Assembly (NCBI GenBank): GCA_009602725.1
Contig: WELB01000166.1
Location: 174,741 to 190,009, forward strand
DNA from: Spirogloea muscicola
Taxonomy: Eukaryota; Streptophyta; Zygnematophyceae; Spirogloeales; Spirogloeaceae
Direction of reading: 5' to 3'
Length of the DNA: 15,269 nucleotides
Position numbers and translations under genes: made by a program. The first letter of the stretch is position 1. The number at the start of each line of letters is the position of its first letter. The notes beneath the pieces are model-generated. The model had not been told where the DNA came from. It worked only from the letters and a program-made list of their open reading frames with translations, and did no database searches. Positions 1 through 10,432 of the stretch are shown one piece after another.

Positions 1-3000
1 CCAGGCCCAGCGGGTCGCCCGCGGCGAGCAGGACCGCCGGCGCCACGCCGCGGCGCGCGAGCGCGCCGCCAAGCTGTCGCAGGACCGTGCCCTGTTCCAG
101 AGGTGCGGTCGCCGGAGAGCTCGATCAGCCTGTCTCTACTTGCTCACTTCAGTCAGTCTGCCTTGGCTTACGAAAGAGCCAGCCCGCTGTCAGCACCTGC
201 AGGGCGGTGCTGACGGTGTGCCTACATTGTGTCTCGCCGTTGGTGTGGGTGCAGCCAGCTGGCGAAGCAGCTGCAGGCAGCGCTGCTGAGCAAGATTTCG
301 CGCACCAATGCGCGGCGCCTGGCGCTGCTGGCTGCTGAGCGGGAGCGCGCAGGGGCAAACGCGGCTCTCGCACGCCAGGTGGCCGAGGCCGTGGCAGCGG
401 AGCGCGAGCGCGAGCACATGGCGCTCATCGAACGCCTCGAGGCCAAGCTGGCCAAAGCGCGGAGGCGGCGTGCGGAGATTCTGAAGAAGCGCGGGGGGTG
501 CATCGGCACGATGCACAGCCACAGCCGGAAGCCCGCGGCCAGCGGTGACCGGCTCTCACGCAAGCTCACCAGGCGAGCCCTCCCCTCCTCGCTGGCTTGA
601 TGGGGCAGTTTTCCGCTGCCCACGGTTGACATAGGCAGGGCCGGATCTCTCAGGATTTCTCATTGTTTGGCGCTGAAGCGTCACTTGCTTCCTGCCGGCA
701 CAGATGTTGGCGCCAGTTCCGGGCGTCGCAGCAGACCACGCTGGCACTGGCGCAGGCGTTCGCGCGCTGTCGAGTGCAGCTTTCACTGTCAAGCGGTATC
801 TTATTCGAGCAGCTGGCGGCGCGCATCACGGCTCCGGCCACGCTGCGAGCCGCGCGGGCGTTCCTCGTGCGCCTCGAGAGTCGCCTGCTCTCTCGCAGCT
901 CTCAGTCATTACAAGGTGACAGCAGCGGTGTCAGTGGCAGCAAGGATGCCACAGAGGCAGCCGTAGACATCCAGCCTCTCCTGAGGCGGCTCGCAGGGCC
1001 CAAGCGCCGGGCGGCGAGGAAAGGCGGCCCGGCCCTCGGCGCTGGCCTCGCTGGATCCCTTGGCGACAGCACTTCTGGCAGCAGCGGCACCGTCGAGGTC
1101 GTGCCACTGGAGCGCTACCCGGCGCGCATCTTCCTGTGCAGCTACATGGTGCTGAGCCAGCCGGCGGTCGTCTTCAACCAGCACGGCGTCCAGGAGGAGG
1201 CCCTCACAGCCGCAGCGCGCATCTTGATTCCCGCCTTTGAGGAGCTCCTGGCTGCCATTCTCTCTGCCTGCAGCAACGGCAGTGGCAGCAGCAGTGCTGG
1301 CGGCAGCGCCAGGAGGGAGGGCGGTGCACTGCCCTCCTCTGGCTCCCCCCTCCCTCTCCCCAGCTCGCTCCACCTTCCCCCTGCCGCTCCGGCCCCCCCT
1401 CCGCCACCGCCCTCATTGCCAGAGCCACCAGACCTCAGAGCTGAAGGCCATGCGGCAAGCGGAGCTGGGAGCTCGGATCTGCCCCTCACCTTTGGCGGCA
1501 GATTGCGGAAGCCCTTTGCAAGCTACCTGGCGGCGTTTGACGCTGCTTGGGTCGTGTACCTGGAGCGCTTTGTCGCGTGGAAGCTGCGGGACCAAGTGCA
1601 GCTGGAGGAGGACCTCATCGACATGGCGTGCCAGCTGGAGGCCTCCATGCTGGCAAAGTGCCAGTCGCCCGCCACCGGCGCCGCCTCCTCACCGACACGC
1701 TCGCATGACCTCGCCGCCATTCGCCACCAGGCACGCCGCCGGCCCCAACCGACTTGCGGCTCGTGTGCAGAGCTCGGAGCAGCACAACAGCGACATGACT
1801 GCACCTAACCTGCACTTTTAGCAGTATGCAGATTAGGTGGTTGCGAGTGCAGGTTAGGTGATGACCATGTCCTGGTACTCATCTAATTAGCAGCGATTGT
1901 CTTGCCAGGTCGCTGGCGACCAGCAGCTCCTGAGGGAGAAGGTCCTGCGGCTGACCGGGCCGTCCGGCGAGGCCCGCATGGACGTGGCGCTGGCAGCTGT
2001 GCGGGCTGCCGTGGCCCAGAGGAGCCCGGTGCCGGAGCTGCCCACCCCGCCTGCCCGCTCAGACAGCCCTGAGGGAGGCGTGCAGCAGCCCGGCGCCAGC
2101 GCTCAGACACCTCCCCGGGCTCGTCGGTCGCTCTTCCCATCCACTTCCTCGCCAGCTCCACTGCCTGCTGGGCCAGCAGCGGCGACGTCATCCACCAAAT
2201 TGGTGGCAGGAAGCCCTGTGAGCCTGCGCACGAGCTCGGAGAACGAGCGCCTGGTTCAGGAGATGCTGCTGAGCGGAGATGCCTGGCAGCTCCCTGCCAA
2301 GGGGTCGGCACCTGCAAGTGCTGCAAGCAATGCTGCTCTCACAGGAGGCACTGCCCAAGTCCTGCAGGTACACATTCCATATCTGGCTGTGACAAGTTGC
2401 GGTGCTCCGATTATGATCTAGGTTGACGTCCAAATTAGCATGGAAAGTCGGTTATGCTACATAGTAGCTCTCGACTCCCCGTTGCAGTTGTCAGTTGTGG
2501 GGCTTGACCACTTCAGAACCTGCAATTAGAGGGGGATGGAAATACGTCAAGGCCCTCGGACATACCCAGGTCATGCCATGCACAGCGCTCACTGCCCACA
2601 GCATCCCGACATTCTGTGACGGCAGGCAAGGGTGCGGTCCACGATGGAGAGCGCGTTCTGGGACTCGGTGCTGGAGGGCCTGCTGCAGGCGCCGCCCGAC
2701 CACTCCCGCGTCACCGCCCTGGTCAGCGAGGTCCGCGCCGAGCTGGCCGCGCTCTCGCCCGCCAGCTGGCGGCCTGCGCTCGAGGAGGCCCTGGACGCCG
2801 ATCTCCTGGCGCAAGTGAGCCTCCTCTGCAGCCTCTCCAGCTGCGCATGGTCGTCCTTTGGCAAGCATGTGCGTGTCAGTCCTATCTGCATGGTGCATTC
2901 GTGATGTGCAAGGTTGCAGAACTGATCAGGCGCCTGCCCTGTGCGTCCTTTCCTCGTGTAGGTGCTGGCCACGGGCTCCCTGGACTTCACCTACATGCGC

Positions 3001-5690
3001 CAGCTGCTGAACTACTCGGTCGACTACATGCTGAAGCTCGGAGCGCCCTCGCGGGACGCGGAGACCAAGCTCGCTCACGGGAAGCTCCTGGAGGAGCTGA
3101 GTGCGGAGATGGAGAGTGGCTGCCAGGATCACTGCGAGGGCGAGGAGGTTGTGGAGGGCAAGAGGCGGCGCGCCTTTGCCGCGACGGTCGTGCGAGGCCT
3201 CCAGTTCCTCTTCACCCAGCTGCAGGTGCTCCGCGCTGCTCGCCTGGGCAGCCTTGTGACAGCAACCTGTGCGCACTCATGTTGCAGAAGAAATCTGAAA
3301 GGCAGTGTGCTTGCAGTCGTGGCAGACCTGCTGTTTGCTGCTCGTGGGGCTGGTGCATGCAGTCGGAGTCGATGGCTGTGTTTAGCAGTGGTCACAGTGG
3401 CTTCGAGACAGCGACATGGAGGTCTTAACTGAAGCTCTGACGAATGCATCCGCCTTGCTTGCCAAGCAGGTGCTGAAGCAGGACATCAGCAAGGCGCACC
3501 TGCGGCAGCTTGCGCCGCTGGTCCAGGGCTCCGCTGGCGTCGCCTACCTGCGCCAGGCATTCGCCGCTCGCTGGGGCTTCCCTCTCATCCCCTCGTCCCC
3601 GACGACGCCCACCGTGGAGCCCCAGGCTGCTCGCCTGCCAGCGCTGCTCCCCAGGACCGCAGCATTTCTAGCAAGTACCAGCAGCTACGCTGTAAGTGCT
3701 CGCGAGGAGCTCGAGGCAAGCCGGCTGGCGGCTCGACAGGCGCTCACCTCATCGGCGCCTGCAGTAGCAGCAACAGGCTCCAGCACCAGCAATTCCAAGG
3801 GCAGTGCTGGTGTGGCCCCCTTGGGGACGATGAAGACCGGCGGCAGCGTCTTGCCTGTGAAGAGGCAGTCCACTCCTGCTCCCTCATCCACATTGCCATC
3901 AGGTGGGGACAACCCTCTTTCTGACTAACAATATTCCTGAGCTTGAGCAAATTGTTCTCAAGTACCTACTTGCTGATAAGTGCACGTCAATAGATGTCAA
4001 GATCAGAAGCTGTAGATCGTCCTTCATTTCTCGAAATTGCAATATCTTTGTACCTTTCTGACATCCTTCAGCTGAACATCAAGGAACCGATGCTTGCAGC
4101 CAGGTTGCCTAGAGACAGCTTGCCAATCTTACAGCTTCTTAACATTCTTCACTGTCTGACATGCCTAAGCAGATTGGCGATGTGGTCAGCCTGACACTTG
4201 AATTTGTCTCTTGTCTGTCTACTCGCTTACACTAACATATCCAAATGACTTGTCGCACGAGCAGGCAGCCAGAAGTCAAGGCAGCTGGATTGGGTTGCTG
4301 CCGATGTCAAGCTGCGCTTGGGGCTCCTCAGACTCGTGCAGAATCCACAGGACCACACTTTGCTGGATCTGCCCGAGACACTTGAGCTCGATCTTGACAG
4401 GGTCCGCAATATGCAGGAGCACTTCCAACAAGTCCTAGTTCTGGCCACTGGGTAAGCAGGCCCAGCTTGTCTCAAGTGCCGGCTGGCCAAAATGCAAACT
4501 AAACGAAGCAGTTCTGCTCATGTGCTAGTATATGACATGCTCATGTGCCACATTCCGAAGAGCCAGCATGGTCGACCTTGCTTTTGTAAGAGATGTTCCA
4601 GCTTCTTTTATTGAAGCAAGGAGCAGCATATTGCTATCTTGGCTGGCCAGTGAGGATGTTCTAGCAAGTATCGTGTAGACATCATTCGGCTGATGGATGG
4701 AACTCATCAAGACTATCTTTCTCGTGCCATTGTTTCTTTTCTTGCTCACATCTGTATTCGATCGCTTGTGCTGCTTTTGATGCAGGTCACTTGTGCTCCG
4801 TCAGGGCCTTGTAGCAAGGCCCACCAGCAAGATAGGTGCAGTGGAGGTGTTTGATGCAACCATGGCGAGGTTCCGTGAGTTAGTGGCTGCCCCGGATGTG
4901 AGCCTGGCAGCCCTTGGGGAGCTTTTGGAGGGTGCTCTTGAGGAGCACTTGACGCCACTGGCCTCCAGGTCAGAGCGGTGTGGGTCTGTCTGCATGTACA
5001 TAAATATAAGTACAGTGTATGCTTCTCCTGTTAAGACCATGTAATGAAATGTGCGAGAAGGTACCAATGTACCAATGTCTTGTAGCAGGGACTGTTGATG
5101 GCATGGTCACTGCTGTGGGCGGCTCCCTTAGCCATGCTTCCAAGATTTACAATCAGCTGTAGTGTTTCCCACAGAGATGCATCGTCATCTTGTCAAGCTT
5201 GTAGGACAATTTGCACCCCGTGCTCTATCACCCCATGTTCTAATGTCATGCCGAACACATCAGGTCTCCTCCCGTGTCTGCAAGCTGGTGCATCACCTAG
5301 CTGGACCTTGACATGCTGACCTTCAGATTTAGCTGATCAAAACCTCTGTTTTGCAGAACACTGCCTGCAGACACTGGCGACCAAGGTCACTCTTCTGAAG
5401 CATGCATTGGGTCCCTGACGCGCGTGCTGGCGAAGGCGTTGAAGCCTGGCGACCCCGTGTTCACGCTTGTGTCAGCAGCCATTGGCAGAGCGTTTGCATC
5501 GCTTCTCCTGCTGGGGTGGGCCTCGAGCGAGGGCCTTGCCGCAGCCGAGCATGACCTGCGGCGGGCAGGCGCTGCGGCTCTGCTGCCTGACTTGCGCCAG
5601 CTGGCCGAGTGCGCTGATCGCCTCGCCACTGTCAACCTCCGCGTTCACAAGCCACTGTATGCAGCCCTCGCCCTTAATGTACAGCAGTAG
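1..5690 (+). CDS. T-complex 11 (TCP11/SOK1-like) protein, 5'-partial, 10 exons in window
   Basis: Spliced gene. Exons: <1-102, 255-497, 704-1730, 1909-2367, 2626-2814, 2962-3225, 3422-3902, 4265-4451, 4786-4968, 5357-5690 (stop TAG). Phases agree at all nine junctions, giving 1155 residues from the first full codon at base 2. Exons 1-2 encode an Arg/Glu/Ala-rich coiled coil (ALARQVAEAVAAEREREH, about residues 70-90). The Tcp11 homology follows: RCWRQF-like start, FEQLAARI, YPARIFLCSYM, YLERFVAWKLRDQVQLEEDL, HDLAAIRHQ joined to VAGDQQLLREKV, AFWDSVLEGLL, GSLDFTYM, QDISKAHLRQLAPLVQG, LPETLELDLDRVR and the C-terminal LAKALKPGDPVFTLVS. These blocks match plant TCP11-family proteins in order. Ser/Pro low complexity lies at about 1260-1470 and 3590-3900. 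The molecular function of plant members is poorly known; the family includes yeast Sok1 and mammalian TCP11, both linked to cAMP/PKA signalling. The N-terminus lies beyond the window. The exon 2/3 junction is the least certain. Confidence 0.88.
1731..1908 (+). other. GC-AG intron 3 of the TCP11 gene
   Basis: The family block HDLAAIRHQ ends in CAG at 1730 and is followed by GCACGC, not GT. The next homologous block starts right after TTGTCTTGCCAG at 1908. Both sides are phase 0. The nearest downstream GT (about 1761) would break phase. A GC-AG intron is therefore the best model. Its middle carries a 15-bp inverted repeat, annotated separately. Confidence 0.7.
1802..1860. repeat. 15-bp perfect inverted repeat inside TCP11 intron 3
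   Basis: CACCTAACCTGCACT at 1802-1816 is the exact reverse complement of AGTGCAGGTTAGGTG at 1846-1860, with a 29-nt spacer. In RNA this would fold into a 15-bp stem between the GC donor and the acceptor. It could be a small foldback element remnant; no target-site duplication is obvious. Confidence 0.85.
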
Positions 5691-6444
5691 GAGTAGCACT
5701 CACAGCACAGCCTCGTAGAGTATTCCGATCACGCATTAGTTGGTGTCAGATGCCGGCTGACGATCCACAAGCAGGCCCGCCACCGGTTGTCAGGGCGAGT
5801 GCCAAATCTGTTCATACAGGAGGAATAAGTAGCAGCAGCTGCAGCCCTCAGCCTCAGTCTCCAACACTGTTCCGCCTGTGCAAGCAGCGCAGTGTACCAC
5901 ATGCATGCCAGCTGATATTGCAGGCAATGGGCGAGGAGTGTCCAGTGATGCTTAGTGCATTTCCATTGATCTTTTGGGAAGAATGGAGTTGAAGGCCGCC
6001 TATGCTTGCTTCTAGGTATCTGAGCCACATTTGCAGTCCCAGAGACTGCCAACCACGACAGTGTGAATGTCAGAAGGCCATCCCCATGGCTAGAATGATG
6101 ACAACAAGACTAGTGACATCGTTCTCCACATAGCGAAAGAGAAACACTGCAACCTCAAAAGTTCTGCAAATTGGCTGATCTGTTGTGCCGAACTGCTGCC
6201 ACCAACCATTCAGTGTACCGTGCAGCACAAGCACCTGAACTCCTCATGTTGAGGAGGACTAGTTGCCCTGTGAAGTTGGACTTATTGTCTGGGTTTATAA
6301 GAACTGCCTGAATAATCTTAAGGCGCGCTCCTGGAGAAGGGGCAGAGGTTGGTGGTTGTGTCACGTCGTAAAGCAGTACAGCAGTCATGCAAACTTTCTA
6401 CTAGCTCCAAAGTGAGCCATGCAACATAATACTGCGATGCTCCT
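5691..6444. other. Convergent intergenic spacer (3' UTRs)
   Basis: 754 bp between the stop codons of the TCP11 gene (plus) and the PLAC8 gene (minus). It must hold both 3' UTRs. I found neither TGTAA (plus) nor its complement TTACA (minus), the polyadenylation signal common in green algae, so cleavage sites cannot be placed. No further gene is recognisable. Confidence 0.6.
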
Positions 6445-9400
6445 TTAGCGCGGAGGGTAGCCCTGTGGATAGCCCTGAGGAGGGTAGCCCTGTGGATAGC
6501 CCTGAGGAGGGTAGCCCTGCGAGCCCTGAGGAGGGTAGCCCTGCGGCGGCGGGTAGCCCTGTGCAGGGTAGCCGGGTGCTGGGTATCCTGCGGGCGCTGG
6601 GTATCCTGCAGGCGCTGGGTATGGCTGGGCCTGCGGCGGGTATCCTGCCGGAGGATACTGCGGTGCATAAGGAGCCGGCGGCTGGGGCGGATGGCCCTGT
6701 GGGTAAGTCTGAGGAGGAGGACCCTGCGCATACGGGATTGTCTGCGGACAAGCCACAAAAAAATCAACAGAGGCTCAATGTGCTGAATCAAGGCAAACAC
6801 CTGGATGTCTCAGGCAGGAAACGGACAAAGGTCAACTTCAATCAGATGTGTTTCCTGAAAACAGATAGCAGTGTAAAAGTATGTATGTCAATGACTATAG
6901 GAACTTGTGACAACAAGAGTTAGGTGTCACTATGGCTCAGGTTATAGAAGGAGAAAGTGGAAGGGGCATGACATCTTTGTAGACCCGCAATTTGCTTCTT
7001 CGTCTATGAGATTCTCGAAGATTCTCGAAGATAAAGTCAGAGTCGATCAGAGAAGTGAGGGTGCAACTCACTTCATCCCTTCTCATCTGCTGCGGTGCTG
7101 GCGGAGCCATGACAGGAGCTCCCCCAAACTTGCCATCCCGCTTGTCCAGCTCAAGCTTGTGCTGGGTCTGTGACCCAAGATGGCATCCCAGGTGTTAACA
7201 AGAGGGGGCCTAACCACGCCCCACTGGAGGTATTTAGAGCACCCAACATAGTACAGGAAAAGCACTTGAGATCATACAGATACTGGGAAGACAGATGGCA
7301 CAAAAGGGATTGATGTCTAAGTTGCTACATTTGAAAGTACCATAGATGGCTGGAGGGACATACCTGCATGCAGGCGCAAACACTGAAGCAGCACACCAGG
7401 ATCATGTGTTAGCAACAGTGATGAGAGTGACAAATACCAGATTTGAGAATGTGAGACTAAAAACTTCAATTGTGCATCCTCCAAGTGCTACAAACCAAAA
7501 ATTTCTTGGTTGTATTAACATTCTTACATCGTGCAAAGCAATGCATGCTTGAGTACCTGCAATATACAATGTCGGACAGTAGACTCAATATGTTGGCAGC
7601 CTCTTGAAGGTCGCCATTGCCACTGATTGCAGCAATGCATGAGAAGATGCAGGCAACTTGCTGTAGGATAAGCATGAAGCCCTGCAACAGCCACGTGGAT
7701 TGATTAGTCAGGGCGAGGGCTGCAAACGGAAGCCACGCTTCTCTCAAAGGGCAAATCTCTATCTATCTTAAAAACAAAGCACGTGCAGTCTATGTGCCAT
7801 GCCTCTTAAGCTTAAGCAGTTGTGCACTTGTAACCACCGGTACACTTCGTCAAGCCTTTCCGCCAGCTAATCGAGTACCAACTAAGACTGTAAGAGACAG
7901 AAGCCTTAGGCTCCAAAGAGACTGTACACAGTGAGTGACTCACAATGATGCAATTGTCACATTTTGTCGTCTGTATGTTGAACTCGTCCTGGAGCAAGAA
8001 GCGCGTGGATGCAACGGAGTTGGCGAAGCAACAAAACACCTGCATAAAATCACAAGGCTGGTGTGAGCTACGTTACGGTCATTGGTAATCTGGCTAAGTA
8101 TCTGTTTTGCATGTGAAAACTCGTGACTAAAAGATAGCTCTCACAGTCCCTCTCGTGGCCGTGTCACCAGTAGAGCCGTTCAGCATCCGTAGCTGAACAT
8201 GCTGTTACCCTGTCCTCTACTGTTGCCTGCTAGGCTGTTGCCAGGCTTCAGCCAGCAGCTCTAGGTCCAAAGCTCAAGGTGCACATTGCAGAAGTGCCAT
8301 GGTGCAAAGCCTAGACCCCGTGCCAATGAGATGATGTGCTTCAGAATAAACGCCTGGACAAAGGAGAGCTCACTCACTTCCAAGCAGAGGCAAAACTCCG
8401 GGCACTTGGATTCGCCACAGTGGCCGCTGCAAGGAAGATATCCTCCACAACATTGGTACCTGCGCAATGAATTCTTGAGGTAGTGTAAGTAAAAGTAAAG
8501 CAAGCTTCAAGCTTCAGCATAGGTTCTCCAGCTGGAGCAGAATTTGCAGGCAAGCGATAGGGTGACCATTGGCCCCTAGCGTCAGGTTGTGCTACGCCAT
8601 TGGCTAGACATAGACACGAAATCTCACGAGCCAAGGACATGCAGACATTGGCTAGGAAATGCCGTTTTCGCACCTGGTCATGTCATCATACAAAGTCCTC
8701 TTCCGCAGGATGTAGGATACACAGGAGCCACTGGAAGAGAAGCAGACAGTCAAGGAGCGCCGATGTGAGAAGCCAGCAGTGCATCCCATTGAAGGCTGCT
8801 ATACGGGGTGTGCTCCAGACTGCTCGTTGCACCACTCACCATCTCAAAAGCTTCCTTTCAGTCAAATGCTACCATTGCGGTGTTCAAGAGTAGCAGTCAC
8901 ATAAGACAAGAGATTCGAGAGAGTTGCAAATAAGGTTCTTGTCATCCTATTGCGGGTAGCATCATGGTGCTTGTGAACAGGCTGGGGAGCTCACCAAAAT
9001 GCCGAGAACATGCAAACTGGACAGAAGGAGCACAGTAGAAGGGGAAGCAGCCACGATGCAACCAGCAGTCAGTACATGGCCAGAACCTCAAGCTTGTCCA
9101 CAACTTAAGCTGCAAATGTCTTGTCATGCAACTGCCGGCAAGAGGGCTGACTGATGACTCTGCCAACAGCAAGACCAGGTGAATGGGAGCAGTCTGTGCT
9201 CCACTTGCAAACTTTTGCTGCTTAAGTAGACCGCCGAGCCAAGGCAATCTGCAATGGCGGTCGAAGCTGCATCTCGAGGGCAATCAGGGGCACGCAGCTG
9301 GACGTGATACGGCCAGCCAAGCCGAGCTGAATGCAGGGCCAGGGCGGAATGGAGAGCAGGGCGGGGCGGCTGGCACTCACATCCGCAGTCGGCCTGAGGT

Positions 9401-9483
9401 GCGTGCATGAGGTCAGTGTGCCAGTTGTGTGCATAGTTCTGCCTCGCCTGCATCTTCTCCACGTTCATCTTGTTGATCGACAT
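6445..9483 (-). CDS. PLAC8 family cysteine-rich protein with QGYPP-repeat tail, 9 exons
   Basis: Complete spliced gene. Exons in transcript order: 9483-9381, 9016-8995, 8730-8674, 8459-8378, 8039-7944, 7681-7557, 7382-7364, 7167-7072, 6741-6445. They sum to 897 nt, 298 aa plus stop TAA, with every phase consistent. It starts [17 protein letters not shown] and continues with HTDLM. The Cys-rich PLAC8 core runs from about residue 30 to 168: [18 protein letters not shown] (36-53), [20 protein letters not shown] (64-83), [19 protein letters not shown], a hydrophobic stretch at 121-141, and [19 protein letters not shown] (162-180). The order matches plant PLAC8 proteins of the At1g63830/At4g23470 type (from memory). 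PLAC8 relatives are membrane-associated and implicated in organ size or metal handling; the role here is unknown. The tail (201-298) is Gln/Gly/Tyr/Pro repeats. The start ATG is the first in frame, in context GCAGCCATGT. Confidence in the model is high, in function low. Confidence 0.92.
6452..6505 (-). repeat. Coding minisatellite, 27-bp unit x2 (YPPQGYPQG)
   Basis: Two identical 27-bp units, followed by partial and degenerate units up to about 6660, encode the Tyr-Pro-rich tail of the PLAC8 protein. Short XYPP repeats of this kind are known from annexin and synexin tails and other membrane-associated proteins. The tract is likely to vary in length between strains. Confidence 0.8.
7012..7029. 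promoter_or_regulatory. Perfect four-unit heat-shock element motif in PLAC8 intron 8
   Basis: TTCTCGAAGATTCTCGAA has four alternating TTC/GAA pentamers with exact 2-nt spacing, which satisfies the HSF-binding consensus on both strands. It arises from a 10-bp direct repeat (ATTCTCGAAG x2, 7011-7030). It lies 43 bp into the intron past the donor of exon 8. Whether HSF binds here is inference. Confidence 0.5.
7364..7382 (-). other. 19-nt microexon (exon 7) of the PLAC8 gene
   Basis: Flanked by CTGCTTCAG (acceptor) and GTATGT (donor). It completes the split Ser codon and encodes VCACMQ. This restores the family motif between VYC of exon 6 and TQHK of exon 8. Without it the reading frame breaks. 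Confidence 0.9.
8995..9016 (-). other. 22-nt microexon (exon 2) of the PLAC8 gene
   Basis: It follows a strong pyrimidine tract ending TGTCCAG and precedes GTGAGC. It encodes F-C-M-F-S-A-F-C, using split codons at both ends, and supplies the first Cys pair of the PLAC8 core between ADCG (exon 1) and GSCVSY (exon 3). An ACTGAC branch-point-like sequence lies upstream. Confidence 0.9.
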
Positions 9484-10119
9484 GGCTGCCGGCGCCGCAA
9501 TCACCCGGCCTAATGGCCACCACCGAGCTCGTGGCCACGCCGCGGCGAGGAGCCCGCGCTCCGGCTGCGGCGCCGGCGAGACGGCGACGCGCTTCTCCTT
9601 GCGGGGCTCAGCGGCAAGGCCGGCGCTGGCCGCTAGCGCCGCTCCGGCCACCGACCGGCAGCTGCCGTGTGCAGGCGCCGGCAGGCGCTGCGCGCGGCCT
9701 AAGCTCCTCCCTTGCAAATGAGGCGCGAGCTCGACTCCGCAGAAAGGTTATTGCCTCGGCGGCGGCGGTTGCAGCGGCGGCGGCGGCGGCGGCGGCGGCG
9801 GAGGCGGCGGANGGGGCTCGCTCGGCGCAGCAACAGTTCCCAAGAAGCCGTTAGTAGGAGGGGCAAGCCGCGATAAGATGTGGGTAGTTGGATGCGACGT
9901 CCGCCGTCGATTTGAAATCGAGGCCCTCTCGTGCCGTCGATAGCATCCCATCGCTGCCCGGGGCGCTCCGCATAAGCGACAGCCTTGGCTGCCGCCCCGG
10001 CACACCGGCGAGGCGACTCCCCTGACCATCCTTGTTCGGCCCCGCCTTCTCCCCGCCATTGCCACCTCGTGGAAGAAGCTTCTTCCCTCCTGCTTCCTCT
10101 CTTTTCCGCTCGACTTCCA
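9484..10119 (-). promoter_or_regulatory. GC-rich upstream region / presumed 5' UTR and promoter of the PLAC8 gene
   Basis: GC- and CpG-rich sequence immediately upstream of the PLAC8 ATG. No TATA box or other defined core element is evident. The reading frame of the ATG stays open upstream to about 9717 but has no further ATG. A 16-bp palindrome, GGAAGAAGCTTCTTCC, lies at 10071-10086. Confidence 0.4.
9756..9812. repeat. CGG trinucleotide tract with one ambiguous base
   Basis: Interrupted (CGG)n microsatellite of about 50 bp, with an N at 9812. Read on the minus strand it is a CCG tract about 270 bp upstream of the PLAC8 start codon. The N suggests an unresolved repeat length in the assembly. 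Confidence 0.9.
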
Positions 10120-10280
10120 CCCATGTTCCGCATGTGGCTATCCATACCCTGCCAACGGTCCCAGGCTCACGCAGTGCTACTTGCGGGCAGGCGGCGCTGT
10201 GGCTGCTGCTTCCGGGTCTCGTTGGGGTGCCTCTTTCCCAGCTGCAAATTGCTCCGACTTGCGGCTACTGACCCAAGGTT
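10120..10280 (+). repeat. Repeat block copy 1 (plus orientation)
   Basis: This block aligns by eye to the reverse complement of about 11700-11870. Shared landmarks are GTTCCGCATG / CTTTCGCATG, CCAACGGTCCCAGGCTCACG / CCAGCGATCCCTTGCCCACG, TCCGGGTCTCG, and then the CCGACTTG..TGAC block. It precedes a GGACCTTGTTCATTC element as in the other copy. Confidence 0.6.
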
Positions 10281-10386
10281 AAAAGGCTCCCACTCTGTAG
10301 TCTCTTGCATAGCTGTGGTGGCGCCTTCTTGGCTCTTCGGACCTTGTTCATTCATTTGGGCGGAAAGCGCGACCACATTGACTGGT

Positions 10387-10432
10387 GGCTGTGAGAGGCC
10401 AGCCCAAAGGGTATGGGCTGGCCATTCACAGC
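10387..10432. repeat. Inverted pair of hairpin motifs (cruciform-capable)
   Basis: Two copies head to head: GGCTGTGAGAGGCCAGCCC (10387-10405) and GGGCTGGCCATTCACAGC (10415-10432). The arms pair as GGCCAGCCC/GGGCTGGCC (9 bp), then a 2-nt mismatch, then GCTGTGA/TCACAGC (7 bp), around a 9-nt loop. Confidence 0.85.

Noticed and set aside
3903-3928. TCP11 gene ending at the in-frame stop at 3926-3928
   Set aside because: A GT donor at 3903 joins in phase to 4265. Exons 8-10 encode the conserved C-terminal part of the family, so the stop lies within an intron.
6465-6923. Plus-strand open frame with SPEEGSP repeats
   Set aside because: It is the antisense of the PLAC8 Tyr-Pro repeat exon and runs into its intron 8. 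It is explained by the coding minisatellite.
9484-9717. In-frame N-terminal extension of the PLAC8 protein
   Set aside because: The frame is open, but there is no ATG upstream of 9483 before it closes. The first ATG has a good context and begins a family-like N-terminus.
9513-9854. Plus-strand open frame starting GCCTAATGGCC, divergent from the PLAC8 gene
   Set aside because: Composition is Arg/Ala/Pro from GC-rich DNA, a polyalanine run comes from the CGG tract, and it crosses the N. No domain or splice continuation is seen.
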